Of a DNA stretch of 50,380 nucleotides, positions 8,130 through 16,791 are shown one piece after another. Where the stretch lies: positions 1 to 50,380 of the forward strand of contig JAIYAV010000194.1 in assembly GCA_027488855.1 (NCBI GenBank). The letters run 5' to 3'. Within the stretch, counting starts at the first letter, position 1; each line of letters starts with the position of its first letter. The stretch is from Saprospiraceae bacterium (lineage in GTDB: Bacteria > Bacteroidota > Bacteroidia > Chitinophagales > Saprospiraceae). Made by a program: the position numbers and the translations under genes. The notes under the pieces are model-generated. The model saw only the letters and a program-made list of their open reading frames with translations, made no database searches and was not told the DNA's origin.

Positions 8130-9782
8130 CTATTGAGTACGCGAATTGATCCACATTACAAAGTCGTTAACACCCTTTGCATTCAGGCATTGAGCTGCGC
8201 TCAGTGTACCTTTACGGGCCGACAATACACCGTAATGTATGTCGTGAATACCCTGTCGACTATGCGCGTCGGGATTGATGGAAATGAGCACTCCTTTATC
8301 CAATGCATAAGGAACCCAAGTCCAGTCCAAGTCTAGGCGATAAGGGCTGGCATTGAGTTCAATCGCTACACCATTCGCGGCACAGGCATCGATTACTTTT
8401 TGGTGATCCAGCGGATAACCTTGGCGGGAAAGCAACAAGCGACCGGTGGGGTGACCGAGGATACGCGTGTACGGATTTTCAACTGCTTTGATGATTCGTT
8501 GGGTGGCTTTGGTCTCATCCATGCGCAAGTTGGAGTGAACCGAGGCTATGATGACCTCAAATTTGGCTAAAATATCCTCGGGATAATCCAGCGAGCCGTC
8601 GTTCAGGATGTCACTTTCGATGCCTTTAAAAATGCGGAAAGGAGCCAGCTCCTGATTGAGTGCATCAATTTCGGCCATTTGACTAAGCACCCGTTCGGGT
8701 TGCAGGCCATTGGCATAAAAGGCAGATTTGGAGTGATCACTCATCACCAGGTATTCATAACCCTGCTGTTTGCTGTACTCCGCCATCTCACGCAAGGTAT
8801 TGATCCCGTCGCTGTAAGTGGAGTGGGTATGCACCACACCTTTAATGTCTGCAACTTCCACCAAGGTTGGAATCTCGCGGGTCAAACCCCAGGCCTCTTC
8901 CCGTAATTCGGCAGGAATAAAAGTTTGATTGACTTTGGCAAAAACAGCCGTTTCATCGGCTATATCCCGAAAATCCTGATCGGGGTATTTTTCCAAGAAG
9001 GCTTGTAAAAACGCCGGAGCAGCCGAATATTTGAATTGTTTGGAGCCAAACTCTGTAGCTGTACATTGAAAAATTCGTACCGGATATTCATTGGTCGACA
9101 ATGCGCCGGTATGGTCTGCGTGAGTCAGGATATTTTGTAAGCCTATTTTGCTTAAAATGGGTTCAATTTCAGATTTGACGCCCAGCAATACATCAATGGA
9201 TTCAAGCACATTGGCGCAACGCCGAAAAGCCCCGGTGAATTCCATTTTTACTTCTGGGAGTGCTTGTTGCAATGCTTCCAGAATTTGGAGCCCCTCCTTT
9301 TCCAGGGTCGCAAAATGAAACTGATGGCGTGTTTTAAGGAAATACTGCAACTGTTGCCGCAGTTCATTTTGGGTCTTTTCGCCAAATCCTTTCAGTTCCA
9401 GCAAGCGGTTTTCATTGACAGCATACAACAACTCTCCAATGGTTTCGATGCCCAACTCCGACCAAATAACCTTGATTTTTTTAGGCCCAAAACCTTTGAT
9501 CTGCAACATTTCTTGCACACCCTCCGGAGTTTTATCCAGGTATTGCTGAAGGGTGTTCATTTTGCCAGTATCCAGTAATTCACGGATTTTTTCTCCGATG
9601 GCAGCTCCAACACCTTTAATCGCGCCGATTTCAGCTGCTTCCATCTCGGTGAGTGGCCGTTCCAGTTTACGGAGGGTCAGGTAAGCATTTTGGTAGGAGC
9701 GAATTTTAAAGGGATTTTCGCCGTGCAATTCCATGATGTCGCCAAGGAATTGAAAAACTTTGGCAATTTCCTTGTTGGACAT
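8130..9782 (-). CDS. polX: PolX-like protein: HhH/pol-beta region plus PHP domain, polymerase site degenerate
   Basis: A 550-aa protein close to the usual PolX length (about 570). Order: an 8-kDa-like helical domain with two helix-hairpin-helix motifs (IKGVGAAIGEKI at about 55, IKGFGPKKIKVI at about 95), a third HhH at about 130, a pol-beta palm/fingers region (about 160-270) and a PHP domain (about 314-550). The PHP metal ligands look complete: HTH (318-320), SDHS, KGIESDIL, ASVHSN, GHPTGR and PDAH. In the palm, the family's GS-RR is GAFRR (184-188), and the D-x-D metal motif reads S-I-D (195-197). The third aspartate region, normally VDLR, is VRIFQ (235-239). So polymerase activity is probably lost while 3'-5' exonuclease/phosphoesterase activity should remain. 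It lies 11 bp after the amidase gene and is probably cotranscribed with it. Confidence 0.88.
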   Translation of the reverse strand: MSNKEIAKVFQFLGDIMELHGENPFKIRSYQNAYLTLRKLERPLTEMEAAEIGAIKGVGAAIGEKIRELLDTGKMNTLQQYLDKTPEGVQEMLQIKGFGPKKIKVIWSELGIETIGELLYAVNENRLLELKGFGEKTQNELRQQLQYFLKTRHQFHFATLEKEGLQILEALQQALPEVKMEFTGAFRRCANVLESIDVLLGVKSEIEPILSKIGLQNILTHADHTGALSTNEYPVRIFQCTATEFGSKQFKYSAAPAFLQAFLEKYPDQDFRDIADETAVFAKVNQTFIPAELREEAWGLTREIPTLVEVADIKGVVHTHSTYSDGINTLREMAEYSKQQGYEYLVMSDHSKSAFYANGLQPERVLSQMAEIDALNQELAPFRIFKGIESDILNDGSLDYPEDILAKFEVIIASVHSNLRMDETKATQRIIKAVENPYTRILGHPTGRLLLSRQGYPLDHQKVIDACAANGVAIELNASPYRLDLDWTWVPYALDKGVLISINPDAHSRQGIHDIHYGVLSARKGTLSAAQCLNAKGVNDFVMWINSRTQ

Positions 9783-9793
9783 AGCCGGGTGTT

Positions 9794-10444
9794 TTAAACA
9801 GTGAAATACTCGATGATGGTACGAACCTGGGCTTCAGCAAAAAGATCGATGATGTTGTCATCCATCAACAATAGGGCGTCCTCATAGTTGTCAAAAAAAA
9901 GGTGCTCAACCAAAATGGCAGGCATATTGGTTTTGCGCAGGATGAAAAAATTGGCCTCATTGTCGTGTTCGCTGCCACTGGGGGTGGTGCGCATGGTGAT
10001 CGAAGTACCTTTGGGATACAAGGGGCGCAGCGCATTGACATTTTTCCAATGAATGGAAGCGACTTTGTCGGATTCAGTGACCCCTGGTGAAGTATAAATC
10101 TCGAAGCCCCTTGCCGTATGAGAAGTGAAAGCATTGGCATGAGTAGAAATAACCAAGCTTCGCTCGTACTTCCGAGCATACCAGTTGGCCATGTCCACCC
10201 GGTGTTGCAGGGAATTGTCCAGATAGTCGTGGTGCAAAGGCATGTAGGTGATGCCCAAACGATCCAGTTTCCGCATCACCTGATTGGCCAGCACCCGGTT
10301 CCATACGCCCTCGTAGAAGGTGGCTCCTTGGTGAAAAGTCCCCCTGGCGTGGCGAAACATCTTGGAGGGTGCAGTGGTGTACTCTCCAGCGCGATTGAGG
10401 CCTCCGTGACCGGCGTCGATAAAGATGATGGTGTTGGGAAACAT
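9794..10444 (-). CDS. N-acetylmuramoyl-L-alanine amidase (Amidase_3)
   Basis: A 216-aa single-domain Amidase_3 enzyme. The zinc/catalytic elements are visible: DAGHGG (His12 region), the Glu in FYEGVWN, the His in VISTHANAF and the late Glu in ILVEHLFFDN. It would cut the lactyl-Ala bond of peptidoglycan. Unlike most cell-wall amidases it starts directly at the first strand (MFPNTIIFIDAGHGG) with no signal peptide, SPOR or SH3 domain. It therefore either acts in the cytoplasm on muropeptides or is released by another route such as lysis. Start codon ATG at 10444; no upstream in-frame signal-like extension is apparent. It is the first gene of a two-gene unit with the PolX-like gene. Confidence 0.85.
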   Translation of the reverse strand: MFPNTIIFIDAGHGGLNRAGEYTTAPSKMFRHARGTFHQGATFYEGVWNRVLANQVMRKLDRLGITYMPLHHDYLDNSLQHRVDMANWYARKYERSLVISTHANAFTSHTARGFEIYTSPGVTESDKVASIHWKNVNALRPLYPKGTSITMRTTPSGSEHDNEANFFILRKTNMPAILVEHLFFDNYEDALLLMDDNIIDLFAEAQVRTIIEYFTV

Positions 10445-10504
10445 GGGTGTAGGTTTTTAGGGTTTGAACAAGAGTCGTCCCAAATACAAACTGCGAAAGC
10501 GGTT

Positions 10505-10778
10505 GAATTTTGAATAGCCCCGGTCGTCCGCAGGGCCGATCAGTTCTAGTTTCAAACCATTTTGGATTGGGCTGCGCCCAATCATTTTTAATAACCGCGA
10601 CGACACGACGACGCGACGGTTTCACGACGCTAGCGTCGTGTGGTGCGGAGCAAAACGTCGTGTAATCGTCGTGTCGTCGTGTCGTCGCGGTTATCAAAAA
10701 ACAAGCAGCGAAGCTACTTTCAATCCGTTTTTGTTAGAACTGATCGGCCCTGCGGACGACCGGGGCTATTCAAAATTC
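10505..10778. repeat. triple-nested palindrome, family D (copy 1)
   Basis: The outer arms 10505-10548 and 10735-10778 are exact 44-bp reverse complements containing AGCCCCGGTCGTCCGCAGGG. Inside, 10593-10612 and 10673-10692 are exact 20-bp reverse complements (AACCGCGACGACACGACGAC), and in the centre CACGACGCTAGCGTCGTG (10623-10640) is a perfect palindrome. A further hairpin, GATTGGGC/GCCCAATC, lies at 10565-10583. This fills most of the 411-bp gap (10445-10855) between the amidase and DUF3467 genes. Confidence 0.95.
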
Positions 10779-10855
10779 AACCGCGTCTTGATTAGAATTT
10801 AGCCCGATTTTGACTTTTCAAAAATTCGGGATGAGTCATGTCTGAACTTTTTCTA

Positions 10856-11167
10856 TTACGCTTGCGCCTTGGGTGTACTGAAGTTCAGTGGGAACGCTGG
10901 TTGTTCCTGTTCATCAATCGCACCGAATTGAGCCTCATACCGTTTGACGTTGTCTGCGAGGGCACGCATCAGGCGTTTGGCATGGTCGGGAGTCAGGATG
11001 ATGCGTGCCTTTACTTTGGCCTTGGGCACATTGGGTACCAGCCGCACAAAGTCTACGACAAATTCCGAATGAGAATGCGAAATAATGGCCAGATTGGAGT
11101 AGGTTCCTTCGGCGATATCTTCAGGCAATTCGATGTTGATCTGGTTTTGATTGTTTTTATCGTCCAT
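10856..11167 (-). CDS. DUF3467 protein, 103 aa
   Basis: A small soluble protein matching DUF3467 (PF11950). It has INIELPEDIAEGTYSNLAII, the HSHSEFVVDFVRLVP segment, and ARIILTPDHAKRLMRALADNVKRYE, the typical C-terminal helix. The family is widespread in Bacteroidota and a few other phyla; its function is not established. It is codirectional with topA, which lies upstream behind palindrome A2, and it may be the last gene of that unit. Confidence 0.88.
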   Translation of the reverse strand: MDDKNNQNQINIELPEDIAEGTYSNLAIISHSHSEFVVDFVRLVPNVPKAKVKARIILTPDHAKRLMRALADNVKRYEAQFGAIDEQEQPAFPLNFSTPKAQA

Positions 11168-11183
11168 CGCGGATGTTTTTGAA

Positions 11184-11291
11184 AGTTGAGAAGCTGAGGA
11201 GTTGAGAGGTTTAGGCTACCGCAGCGATTTTGACATGTCCTTGTCTAAGTCACTGCGGTAGCCTCAACTCCTCAACCTCTCAACTTCTCAA
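11184..11291. repeat. GTTGAG-arm palindrome, family A (copy 2)
   Basis: AGTTGAGAAGCTGAGGAGTT-type left arm, core GGCTACCGCAG ... CTGCGGTAGCC, and right arm of CTCAACTCCTCAACCTCTCA type, running into the topA stop codon. The 23 nt at 11240-11262 are the exact reverse complement of 15158-15180 in copy 3. Confidence 0.92.
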
Positions 11292-13868
11292 CTATTTTTT
11301 AGCTTTCGCTCCCTTCGCCGGCGCTTTTTTGGCAGCAGCTTTTTTAACTGGTGCTTTTTTGGCAAAAGCGTCGGGAACTTGTTCTTCAATGATTTTTTTC
11401 ACTTCTTCCAGTGAAAGCAATGCTGCATCTTCGGCCTCCATTTTTTTACCATCGAGGCGTGGCAATTTCAGCATGTCTTTCTTAAAACGGATGAAGGGCC
11501 CCCAGCGACCATTTTCGATGCTCACTTTTTCATCGGGCCAATTTTGGATGAAGCGATTGGCTTCTTTTTCCATTTTGGCTTCGATGAGTTCGTGCATCTC
11601 TTCGGGCGTCAGGGTATCTAGGTTGTACTTCTTGGGTACGTTGATGAAGATGTCATTCCATTTGATGAAAGGACCAAAACGACCAGTGCCTTTCGTTACC
11701 GGAAAACCTTTATAAGTTGCAACGGGCGCATCGATTTTTTCTTTTTCCAAAATCAACTCCATCGCACGCTCCATGATCACACTCAGTGGGTCTTCACCTT
11801 TGGGAATGGAAATGAATTTTTCGCCAAAACGCACGTAAGGACCATAACGGCCAGTGCCTACTGCTACTTCCTGCCCTTTGTAATCACCCAAAATTTTGGG
11901 CAATTCAAACAACTTCATGGCCTCTTCCATTTCGATGGTATCGATGGATTGACCAGGTTTGAGGTTGGCGTAGCGAGGTTTTTCGCCGGGAATTAGCTCT
12001 TCGGGAGTCCCGATTTGCACTACAGGGCCCAGACGAGTCATGCGGGTGAGTACGGAATAGCCAGTGCCTTCCTCTTTGCCAAGGATCCTTTCGCGGGTAG
12101 GGCGATCGGCGTTGGCCATGGTTTCTTCCACCACTTCGTGGAAAGGCCAGTAGAAGGTTTCCAGCATTTTGGTCCACTCCCGGGTGCCTGCAGCTATGTC
12201 GTCAAACAACTTTTCGATTTCCGCCGTGAACTTGTAGTCCATGATTTTATCGAAATGTTGATCCAAAAAGTCACTCACCGTGGTGCCCATGTCGGTAGGA
12301 AACAAACGACCTTTGATCACACCCGTCATTTCCGACAATTCCTTTTTGCTGATTTGGGCATCCTTCAGCGTCAATTCGCGGTAAGGGCGTGGGGTGCCAT
12401 CGCGGTTTTCTTTCACCACGTAGCCCCGGCCTTCTTCCATGATTTTGCTGATGGTTGGAGCATAGGTAGAAGGGCGACCAATGCCCAGCTCTTCCAGTTT
12501 TTTCACCAAACCTGCTTCAGTATACCGGGCTGCTGAGCGGGTAAAACGCTCGGTCGCAGTCATAAAATTGAGCGGCAACAATTGGCCTACCTTCAATGGG
12601 GGCAAAACACCTTGCGCTTCGTCTTCCTCGTCATCGTCATTGGATTCGAGATAGACCTTTAAAAAACCGTCAAATTTCAACACCTCACCCTCTGCCTGCA
12701 ATTTCACGGCGGGCTGAGTAGAAATGCCGATGTCAACTACCGTTTTTTCCAATTCGGCCTCCGCCATTTGAGAGGCGATGGTGCGTTTCCAGATCAATTC
12801 ATAGAGGCGTTTTTCATCACGATCTCCGGGAATGACCTGGTTTTCAATATAAGTTGGACGAATTGCTTCGTGCGCCTCTTGGGCGTTGGCATTTTTGTTT
12901 TTGAACCTACGGATTTCGACGTACTGCTTGCCAAATTGCTTTTCGATCTCCTGGGCAATCGAAGCAATGGCTGATTCGCTCAAATTGATCGAATCTGTAC
13001 GCATATAGGTGATAAAACCAGCTTCGTATAACTTTTGCGCTGTCACCATGGTGCGGTTCACCGAAAAACCCAACTTGCGGCTGGCTTCCTGCTGCAAGGT
13101 AGAAGTGGTAAAGGGCGCGGTGGGGCGGCGCTTGAGCGGTTTCACCTCAATGCTGCGAATTTTGTATTCGGCACCGATGCAATTTTTGAGGAAAGTTTCG
13201 GCGTCTCCTTCCGTTTTGAGGCGATCCGGGCCTTCGGCTTTGAGGCTTACCGTACGACCCTGTTCATTTTTTACATTAAATAGGGCGTCGATTTTGAAGT
13301 AAGGTTCCGACTTGAAGTTGTTGATCTCCCGTTCTTTTTCAACCACCAACTTCACGGCTACAGATTGAACCCGGCCCGCCGAAAGTTTACCTTTTACTTT
13401 TTTCCACAAAATTTCGGACAATTCAAAGCCGACCAAACGGTCCAATACCCGCCGGGCTTGCTGAGCGTTGACCAGATTCAAATCAACGGTACGGGGCTGT
13501 TTGACCGCTTTTTCAATGGCCGGTTTGGTGATTTCACGAAAGACGATGCGCTTCGTTGACTTGGGATCTAGCCCCAATACTTCACACAAATGCCAGGAAA
13601 TTGCTTCTCCTTCGCGGTCTTCGTCCGTTGCGAGCCATACCTCGTCGACCTTCTTGACCCAATCTTTTAACTCTTTGACTACCTTGTGCTTCTCTGGAGA
13701 AATGGTGTATTTTGGCCGAAAACCATCCTTTACATCCACCGCCTGATTGCCCTTGTCAAGGTCTCGCACGTGGCCATAACTCGAACGTACCGCGAAGTCC
13801 TTTCCGAGGTACTTTTCGATGGTTTTGGCCTTTGCTGGCGACTCTACAATGAGCAAGTTCTTCGACAT
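11292..13868 (-). CDS. topA: DNA topoisomerase I
   Basis: Type IA topoisomerase of 858 aa, relaxing negative supercoils. The Toprim domain starts the protein (LLIVESPAKAKTIEKYLG, then the acidic triad in ATDEDREGEAISWHL). The catalytic tyrosine is Tyr288 in GFITYMRTDS. The DNA-gate region includes QEAHEAIRPT and LEELGIGRPSTYA. The C-terminal half lacks Cys4 zinc fingers and instead has GRxGPxxR-type repeats (GTGRYGPYVRFGEKF, GTGRFGPFIKWND, ENGRWGPFIRFKK). It ends in a Lys/Ala-rich tail (from about residue 835) that should bind DNA nonspecifically. The start is ATG at 13868, with a TACTTTTG -7 box at 13910-13917. DUF3467 follows on the same strand. Confidence 0.98.
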   Translation of the reverse strand: MSKNLLIVESPAKAKTIEKYLGKDFAVRSSYGHVRDLDKGNQAVDVKDGFRPKYTISPEKHKVVKELKDWVKKVDEVWLATDEDREGEAISWHLCEVLGLDPKSTKRIVFREITKPAIEKAVKQPRTVDLNLVNAQQARRVLDRLVGFELSEILWKKVKGKLSAGRVQSVAVKLVVEKEREINNFKSEPYFKIDALFNVKNEQGRTVSLKAEGPDRLKTEGDAETFLKNCIGAEYKIRSIEVKPLKRRPTAPFTTSTLQQEASRKLGFSVNRTMVTAQKLYEAGFITYMRTDSINLSESAIASIAQEIEKQFGKQYVEIRRFKNKNANAQEAHEAIRPTYIENQVIPGDRDEKRLYELIWKRTIASQMAEAELEKTVVDIGISTQPAVKLQAEGEVLKFDGFLKVYLESNDDDEEDEAQGVLPPLKVGQLLPLNFMTATERFTRSAARYTEAGLVKKLEELGIGRPSTYAPTISKIMEEGRGYVVKENRDGTPRPYRELTLKDAQISKKELSEMTGVIKGRLFPTDMGTTVSDFLDQHFDKIMDYKFTAEIEKLFDDIAAGTREWTKMLETFYWPFHEVVEETMANADRPTRERILGKEEGTGYSVLTRMTRLGPVVQIGTPEELIPGEKPRYANLKPGQSIDTIEMEEAMKLFELPKILGDYKGQEVAVGTGRYGPYVRFGEKFISIPKGEDPLSVIMERAMELILEKEKIDAPVATYKGFPVTKGTGRFGPFIKWNDIFINVPKKYNLDTLTPEEMHELIEAKMEKEANRFIQNWPDEKVSIENGRWGPFIRFKKDMLKLPRLDGKKMEAEDAALLSLEEVKKIIEEQVPDAFAKKAPVKKAAAKKAPAKGAKAKK

Positions 13869-13909
13869 ATTCTTTCGTTTTAAAAAGGATTCGTTTTAAC
13901 TCGACGGGA

Positions 13910-13917
13910 CAAAAGTA
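13910..13917 (-). promoter_or_regulatory. -7 box of topA
   Basis: The minus strand reads TACTTTTG (TAnnTTTG), 41 nt upstream of the topA ATG. No good -33 TTG was found at the standard distance. Confidence 0.5.
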
Positions 13918-13997
13918 TAAATTTTATGATAAAACCTACACCTTCACAATTCACACTTTATACTGAGCAAGCGCAAGGGATTGCTCCAACTGTTTTT

Positions 13998-14005
13998 TAT
14001 CTTTG
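13998..14005 (+). promoter_or_regulatory. -7 box of the BioD-like gene
   Basis: TATCTTTG, a full match to TAnnTTTG, 20 nt upstream of the ATG at 14026. Because it lies inside the longer open frame that begins at 13981, it argues for 14026 as the true start. A TTG at 13981-13983 is closer than the usual -33 distance. Confidence 0.6.
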
Positions 14006-14025
14006 CGCTTTTGAAACGAAAAAGA

Positions 14026-15138
14026 ATGAAAAACATATACGTAGCGGCGACCAGTCAACATGTGGGCAAAACCACGACTACGCTGGGTTTAGTGGCCAAT
14101 TTCATTGAAAAAGGCTACAAAACTGGGTATTGTAAACCAGTGGGTCAGCAGCACGTAACCATTAACGGAATTACTGCCGATAAAGATGCAGTATTGTTCT
14201 CAGAAGTGACCGGATTCGAAATTATTCCTGATTTGCACAGCCCAGTAATCATTGGTAGAGGGGTAACCAAAGATTTTTTGGATCGCCCGGATCAGTACCA
14301 CTTTGAAGAAAAACTCCTGGCGGCCAAAAAAGTTTTAAGCGAGCAATACGATATTGTGGTGTACGAAGGCACCGGGCATCCCGGAGTAGGCAGCATTGTC
14401 AACTTGAGCAATGCCCGCGTAGCCAAAATCCTCGATGCCGGGGTCATCATGGTGGTGGAAGGCGGAATTGGTAGCACCATCGATATGTTGAACATGTGTA
14501 CCGCATTGTTTCGAGAAGAAAATGTACCTATTGTGGGCGTGATTGTCAACAAAGTCAGGCCGGAAAAGATGGAAGAAACGAGGTTTTACCTCCAACGCAA
14601 GCTCGATCAAATGGGTTATCCACTTCTAGGGCTCTTGCCTTATGAACAGTCTTTGTCCCTCCCGATCATGGAAATGATCCGCAAAGCGGTAGATGGAAAA
14701 ATCCTGATGAACGAAGACTGCATGAACAATAAGGTGGAAGACATCATTGCTGGTTCGTTGGTGGATGTGGATGAGTTCCACAAATTCGAAAACCTCCTCT
14801 TGGTCACCAGTACCATCCGGCTCAATCAGGTCATTGAAAAAGTGGAATCGGTGGCCCGGATGAAAAACTTAAAAACTTCTCCCTTATCGGGTGTCATTGT
14901 AACCAGTGATGGCCGGCACCACCGTTGGTTGGATTTAGCGGATTTGAACCATCCGTATTTTTCCAAACACAAAATCCCAGTCATCACTACAACGTTGGAC
15001 ACTTATGGCTCGGTGGTGAAAATCACCCGCATCGAAGTCAAAATCAACAACCGTACTCCCTGGAAAACCAAACGTGCCGTTGAATTATTTCACGAACACG
15101 TTGATATTGATAAACTACTTAAAAATGATGAGAGATGA
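14026..15138 (+). CDS. BioD-like/DRTGG-domain ATPase (phosphotransacetylase N-terminal-like)
   Basis: A 370-aa protein. Residues 1-200 form a dethiobiotin-synthetase-like P-loop domain (YVAATSQHVGKTTTTLGLV, then YEGTGHPGVGSIVNLSNA and VVEGGIGSTIDM). Residues about 210-320 form a DRTGG domain (IAGSLVDVDEFHKF through SGVIVTSDGRHHRWL). This pair is the N-terminal module of long phosphate acetyltransferases, but here the catalytic acetyltransferase domain is missing, as in many stand-alone Bacteroidota proteins. It probably binds nucleotide and has a regulatory or sensing role rather than biotin synthesis. The start at 14026 is chosen over 13981 because of the -7 box just upstream. Its last codons (NDER, stop) lie inside the left arm of palindrome A3. 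purB follows. Confidence 0.82.
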   Translation: MKNIYVAATSQHVGKTTTTLGLVANFIEKGYKTGYCKPVGQQHVTINGITADKDAVLFSEVTGFEIIPDLHSPVIIGRGVTKDFLDRPDQYHFEEKLLAAKKVLSEQYDIVVYEGTGHPGVGSIVNLSNARVAKILDAGVIMVVEGGIGSTIDMLNMCTALFREENVPIVGVIVNKVRPEKMEETRFYLQRKLDQMGYPLLGLLPYEQSLSLPIMEMIRKAVDGKILMNEDCMNNKVEDIIAGSLVDVDEFHKFENLLLVTSTIRLNQVIEKVESVARMKNLKTSPLSGVIVTSDGRHHRWLDLADLNHPYFSKHKIPVITTTLDTYGSVVKITRIEVKINNRTPWKTKRAVELFHEHVDIDKLLKNDER

Positions 15139-15245
15139 ATGATGAGAGATGAGAGATGCTACCGCAGTGACTTAGACAAGACTCTAGTCAAGAAACCTGC
15201 GGTAGCATCTCTCATCATTCATCTTTCATCTTTCATCTCTCATAA
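15125..15245. repeat. GATGAGA-arm palindrome, family A core (copy 3)
   Basis: The left arm is built from GATGAGAGAT/GAATGATGAGAG units, the right arm from CATCTCTCATCATTCATCTT-type units. The core GCTACCGCAGTGACTTAGAC (15158-) with GCGGTAGC is the same core as in the GTTGAG-arm elements, including a 23-nt exact match (opposite orientation) to 11240-11262. The left arm overlaps the last codons of the upstream gene; the right arm ends 10 bp before the purB start. Confidence 0.92.
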
Positions 15246-15254
15246 CTCACAATC

Positions 15255-16586
15255 GTGCTAACCGCAATCTCTCCCATCGACGGCCGCTACGCCGATAAAA
15301 CTGCAGCCCTGAGCAATTATTTCTCCGAATACGCGCTGATTCGTTACCGTGTATTGGTGGAAGTGGAATATTTTATTGCACTGGTGCGCTATCCATTGCC
15401 TCAATTGGCCAGTTTTCCCGAGGAAAAATTGGCAGATTTGATCCGCATCAGCAATCAAATGACGCTCGAAGACGCCCAACGCATCAAAGACATCGAACGG
15501 GTGACCAACCACGATGTGAAAGCGGTGGAGTATTTTTTGAAAGAAAAATTCGACCAGTTCGGTTTGCAGCGCTACAAGGAATTCATCCACTTTGGATTGA
15601 CTTCCCAGGACGTCAACAACACGGCGATTCCCCTATCCACCCGGCACGCACTGGAGCAGGAATATTACCCTGGTTTGGAAAAAGTACGCAATGAATTGGC
15701 AACCATGGCCAAAACCTGGGCTGACATTGCCATGCTCGCGCGCACGCATGGGCAACCCGCCTCACCTACCCGCTTGGGCAAAGAAATCCAGGTTTTTGTG
15801 GCCCGTTTGGATCAGCAATTGGAATTGTTGAAAGCCGTTCCGCACAGTGCCAAATTTGGTGGGGCAACTGGCAATTTCAATGCCCATTATGTAGCTTATC
15901 CCGACATCGACTGGCAACAATTTGCCTGGGCTTTTTTGCACGATGATCTGGGCCTGGAGCGCTCCGAACCTACCACCCAAATTGAGCACTACGACAACCT
16001 CGCTGCCCAGTGCCAGGCAATCATGCGCATCAACACCATCCTGATCGACCTATGCCGGGACATTTGGACTTACATCTCGATGGAGTATTTCAAACAAAGG
16101 GTAATTGCTGGTGAGGTGGGCTCGTCCGCGATGCCGCATAAGGTGAACCCGATTGATTTTGAAAATGCGGAGGGAAATCTAGGCCTGGCCAATGCCATTT
16201 TTGCCCATTTGGCTGAGAAATTGCCCATTTCCCGCCTGCAACGTGATTTGACAGACAGCACCGTACTCCGCAACCTCGGGGTGCCTTTTGCCCATACGCT
16301 GATTGCGTTCCAATCCCTCCGCAAGGGTTTGAGCAAATTGCTGCTCAATGAAGCTCAACTGCGCCAAGACCTGGAAGACAACTGGATGGTGGTGGCCGAA
16401 GCCATTCAAACCATCTTGCGCCGTGAAGCGTATCCTGAGCCTTATGAAGCGCTGAAGGCGCTCACGAGGGGCAAGGCCAAGATTAGCGCTGAGGACATTC
16501 ATGCGTTTATTGAGACCTTGGAGGTCAGCCAGGCGATCAAATCTGAGTTGCGGAACATTACTCCCTGGAACTATACGGGAAAGTAG
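15255..16586 (+). CDS. purB: adenylosuccinate lyase
   Basis: A 443-aa fumarase/aspartase-superfamily lyase acting twice in purine synthesis (SAICAR to AICAR, adenylosuccinate to AMP). It opens with the family's TAISPIDGRYADKT. The superfamily signature GEVGSSAMPHKVNPIDFENAEGN is intact, with the flexible catalytic-serine loop. Active-site histidines appear in ARTHGQPASPT and in the earlier NHDVKAVEY. It belongs to the E. coli-type, longer-N-terminus group. The start is GTG at 15255: an in-frame stop at 15243-15245 leaves no upstream choice. The gene starts 10 bp after palindrome A3, so either the promoter lies in or before the palindrome or the gene is read through from the BioD-like gene. 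Confidence 0.96.
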   Translation: MLTAISPIDGRYADKTAALSNYFSEYALIRYRVLVEVEYFIALVRYPLPQLASFPEEKLADLIRISNQMTLEDAQRIKDIERVTNHDVKAVEYFLKEKFDQFGLQRYKEFIHFGLTSQDVNNTAIPLSTRHALEQEYYPGLEKVRNELATMAKTWADIAMLARTHGQPASPTRLGKEIQVFVARLDQQLELLKAVPHSAKFGGATGNFNAHYVAYPDIDWQQFAWAFLHDDLGLERSEPTTQIEHYDNLAAQCQAIMRINTILIDLCRDIWTYISMEYFKQRVIAGEVGSSAMPHKVNPIDFENAEGNLGLANAIFAHLAEKLPISRLQRDLTDSTVLRNLGVPFAHTLIAFQSLRKGLSKLLLNEAQLRQDLEDNWMVVAEAIQTILRREAYPEPYEALKALTRGKAKISAEDIHAFIETLEVSQAIKSELRNITPWNYTGK

Positions 16587-16639
16587 TAGTACAGGCGCTT
16601 GTTTTCATGGTCAGTGACATACAAAATGCCTGAATTTCC

Positions 16640-16752
16640 TCCCTAAGGTGCCCTAAGGTGTCTAAGGTGGTTCAAATAAAAACTCTTGCGCGCAAGCGCG
16701 AAGAGCACATTTTTTTTTCACCACCTTAGACACCTTAGTACACCTTAGGGAG
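16640..16752. repeat. CTAAGGTG-arm palindrome, family B (copy 1)
   Basis: The left arm has CCTAAGGTG units ending GGTGGTTCAA; the right arm is TTCACCACCTTAGACACCTT and so on. The centre carries CTCTTGCGC/GCGCGAAGAG as an inner hairpin. It fills most of the gap between purB and the fucosidase gene. Confidence 0.92.
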
Positions 16753-16791
16753 TTTGGCATCAATTATTTATTGATTAAAATCCAATAGAAA

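Noticed and set aside
13981-15138. Biotin synthesis gene bioD
   Set aside because: The P-loop domain is BioD-like but is followed by a DRTGG domain, and no other biotin gene is nearby.
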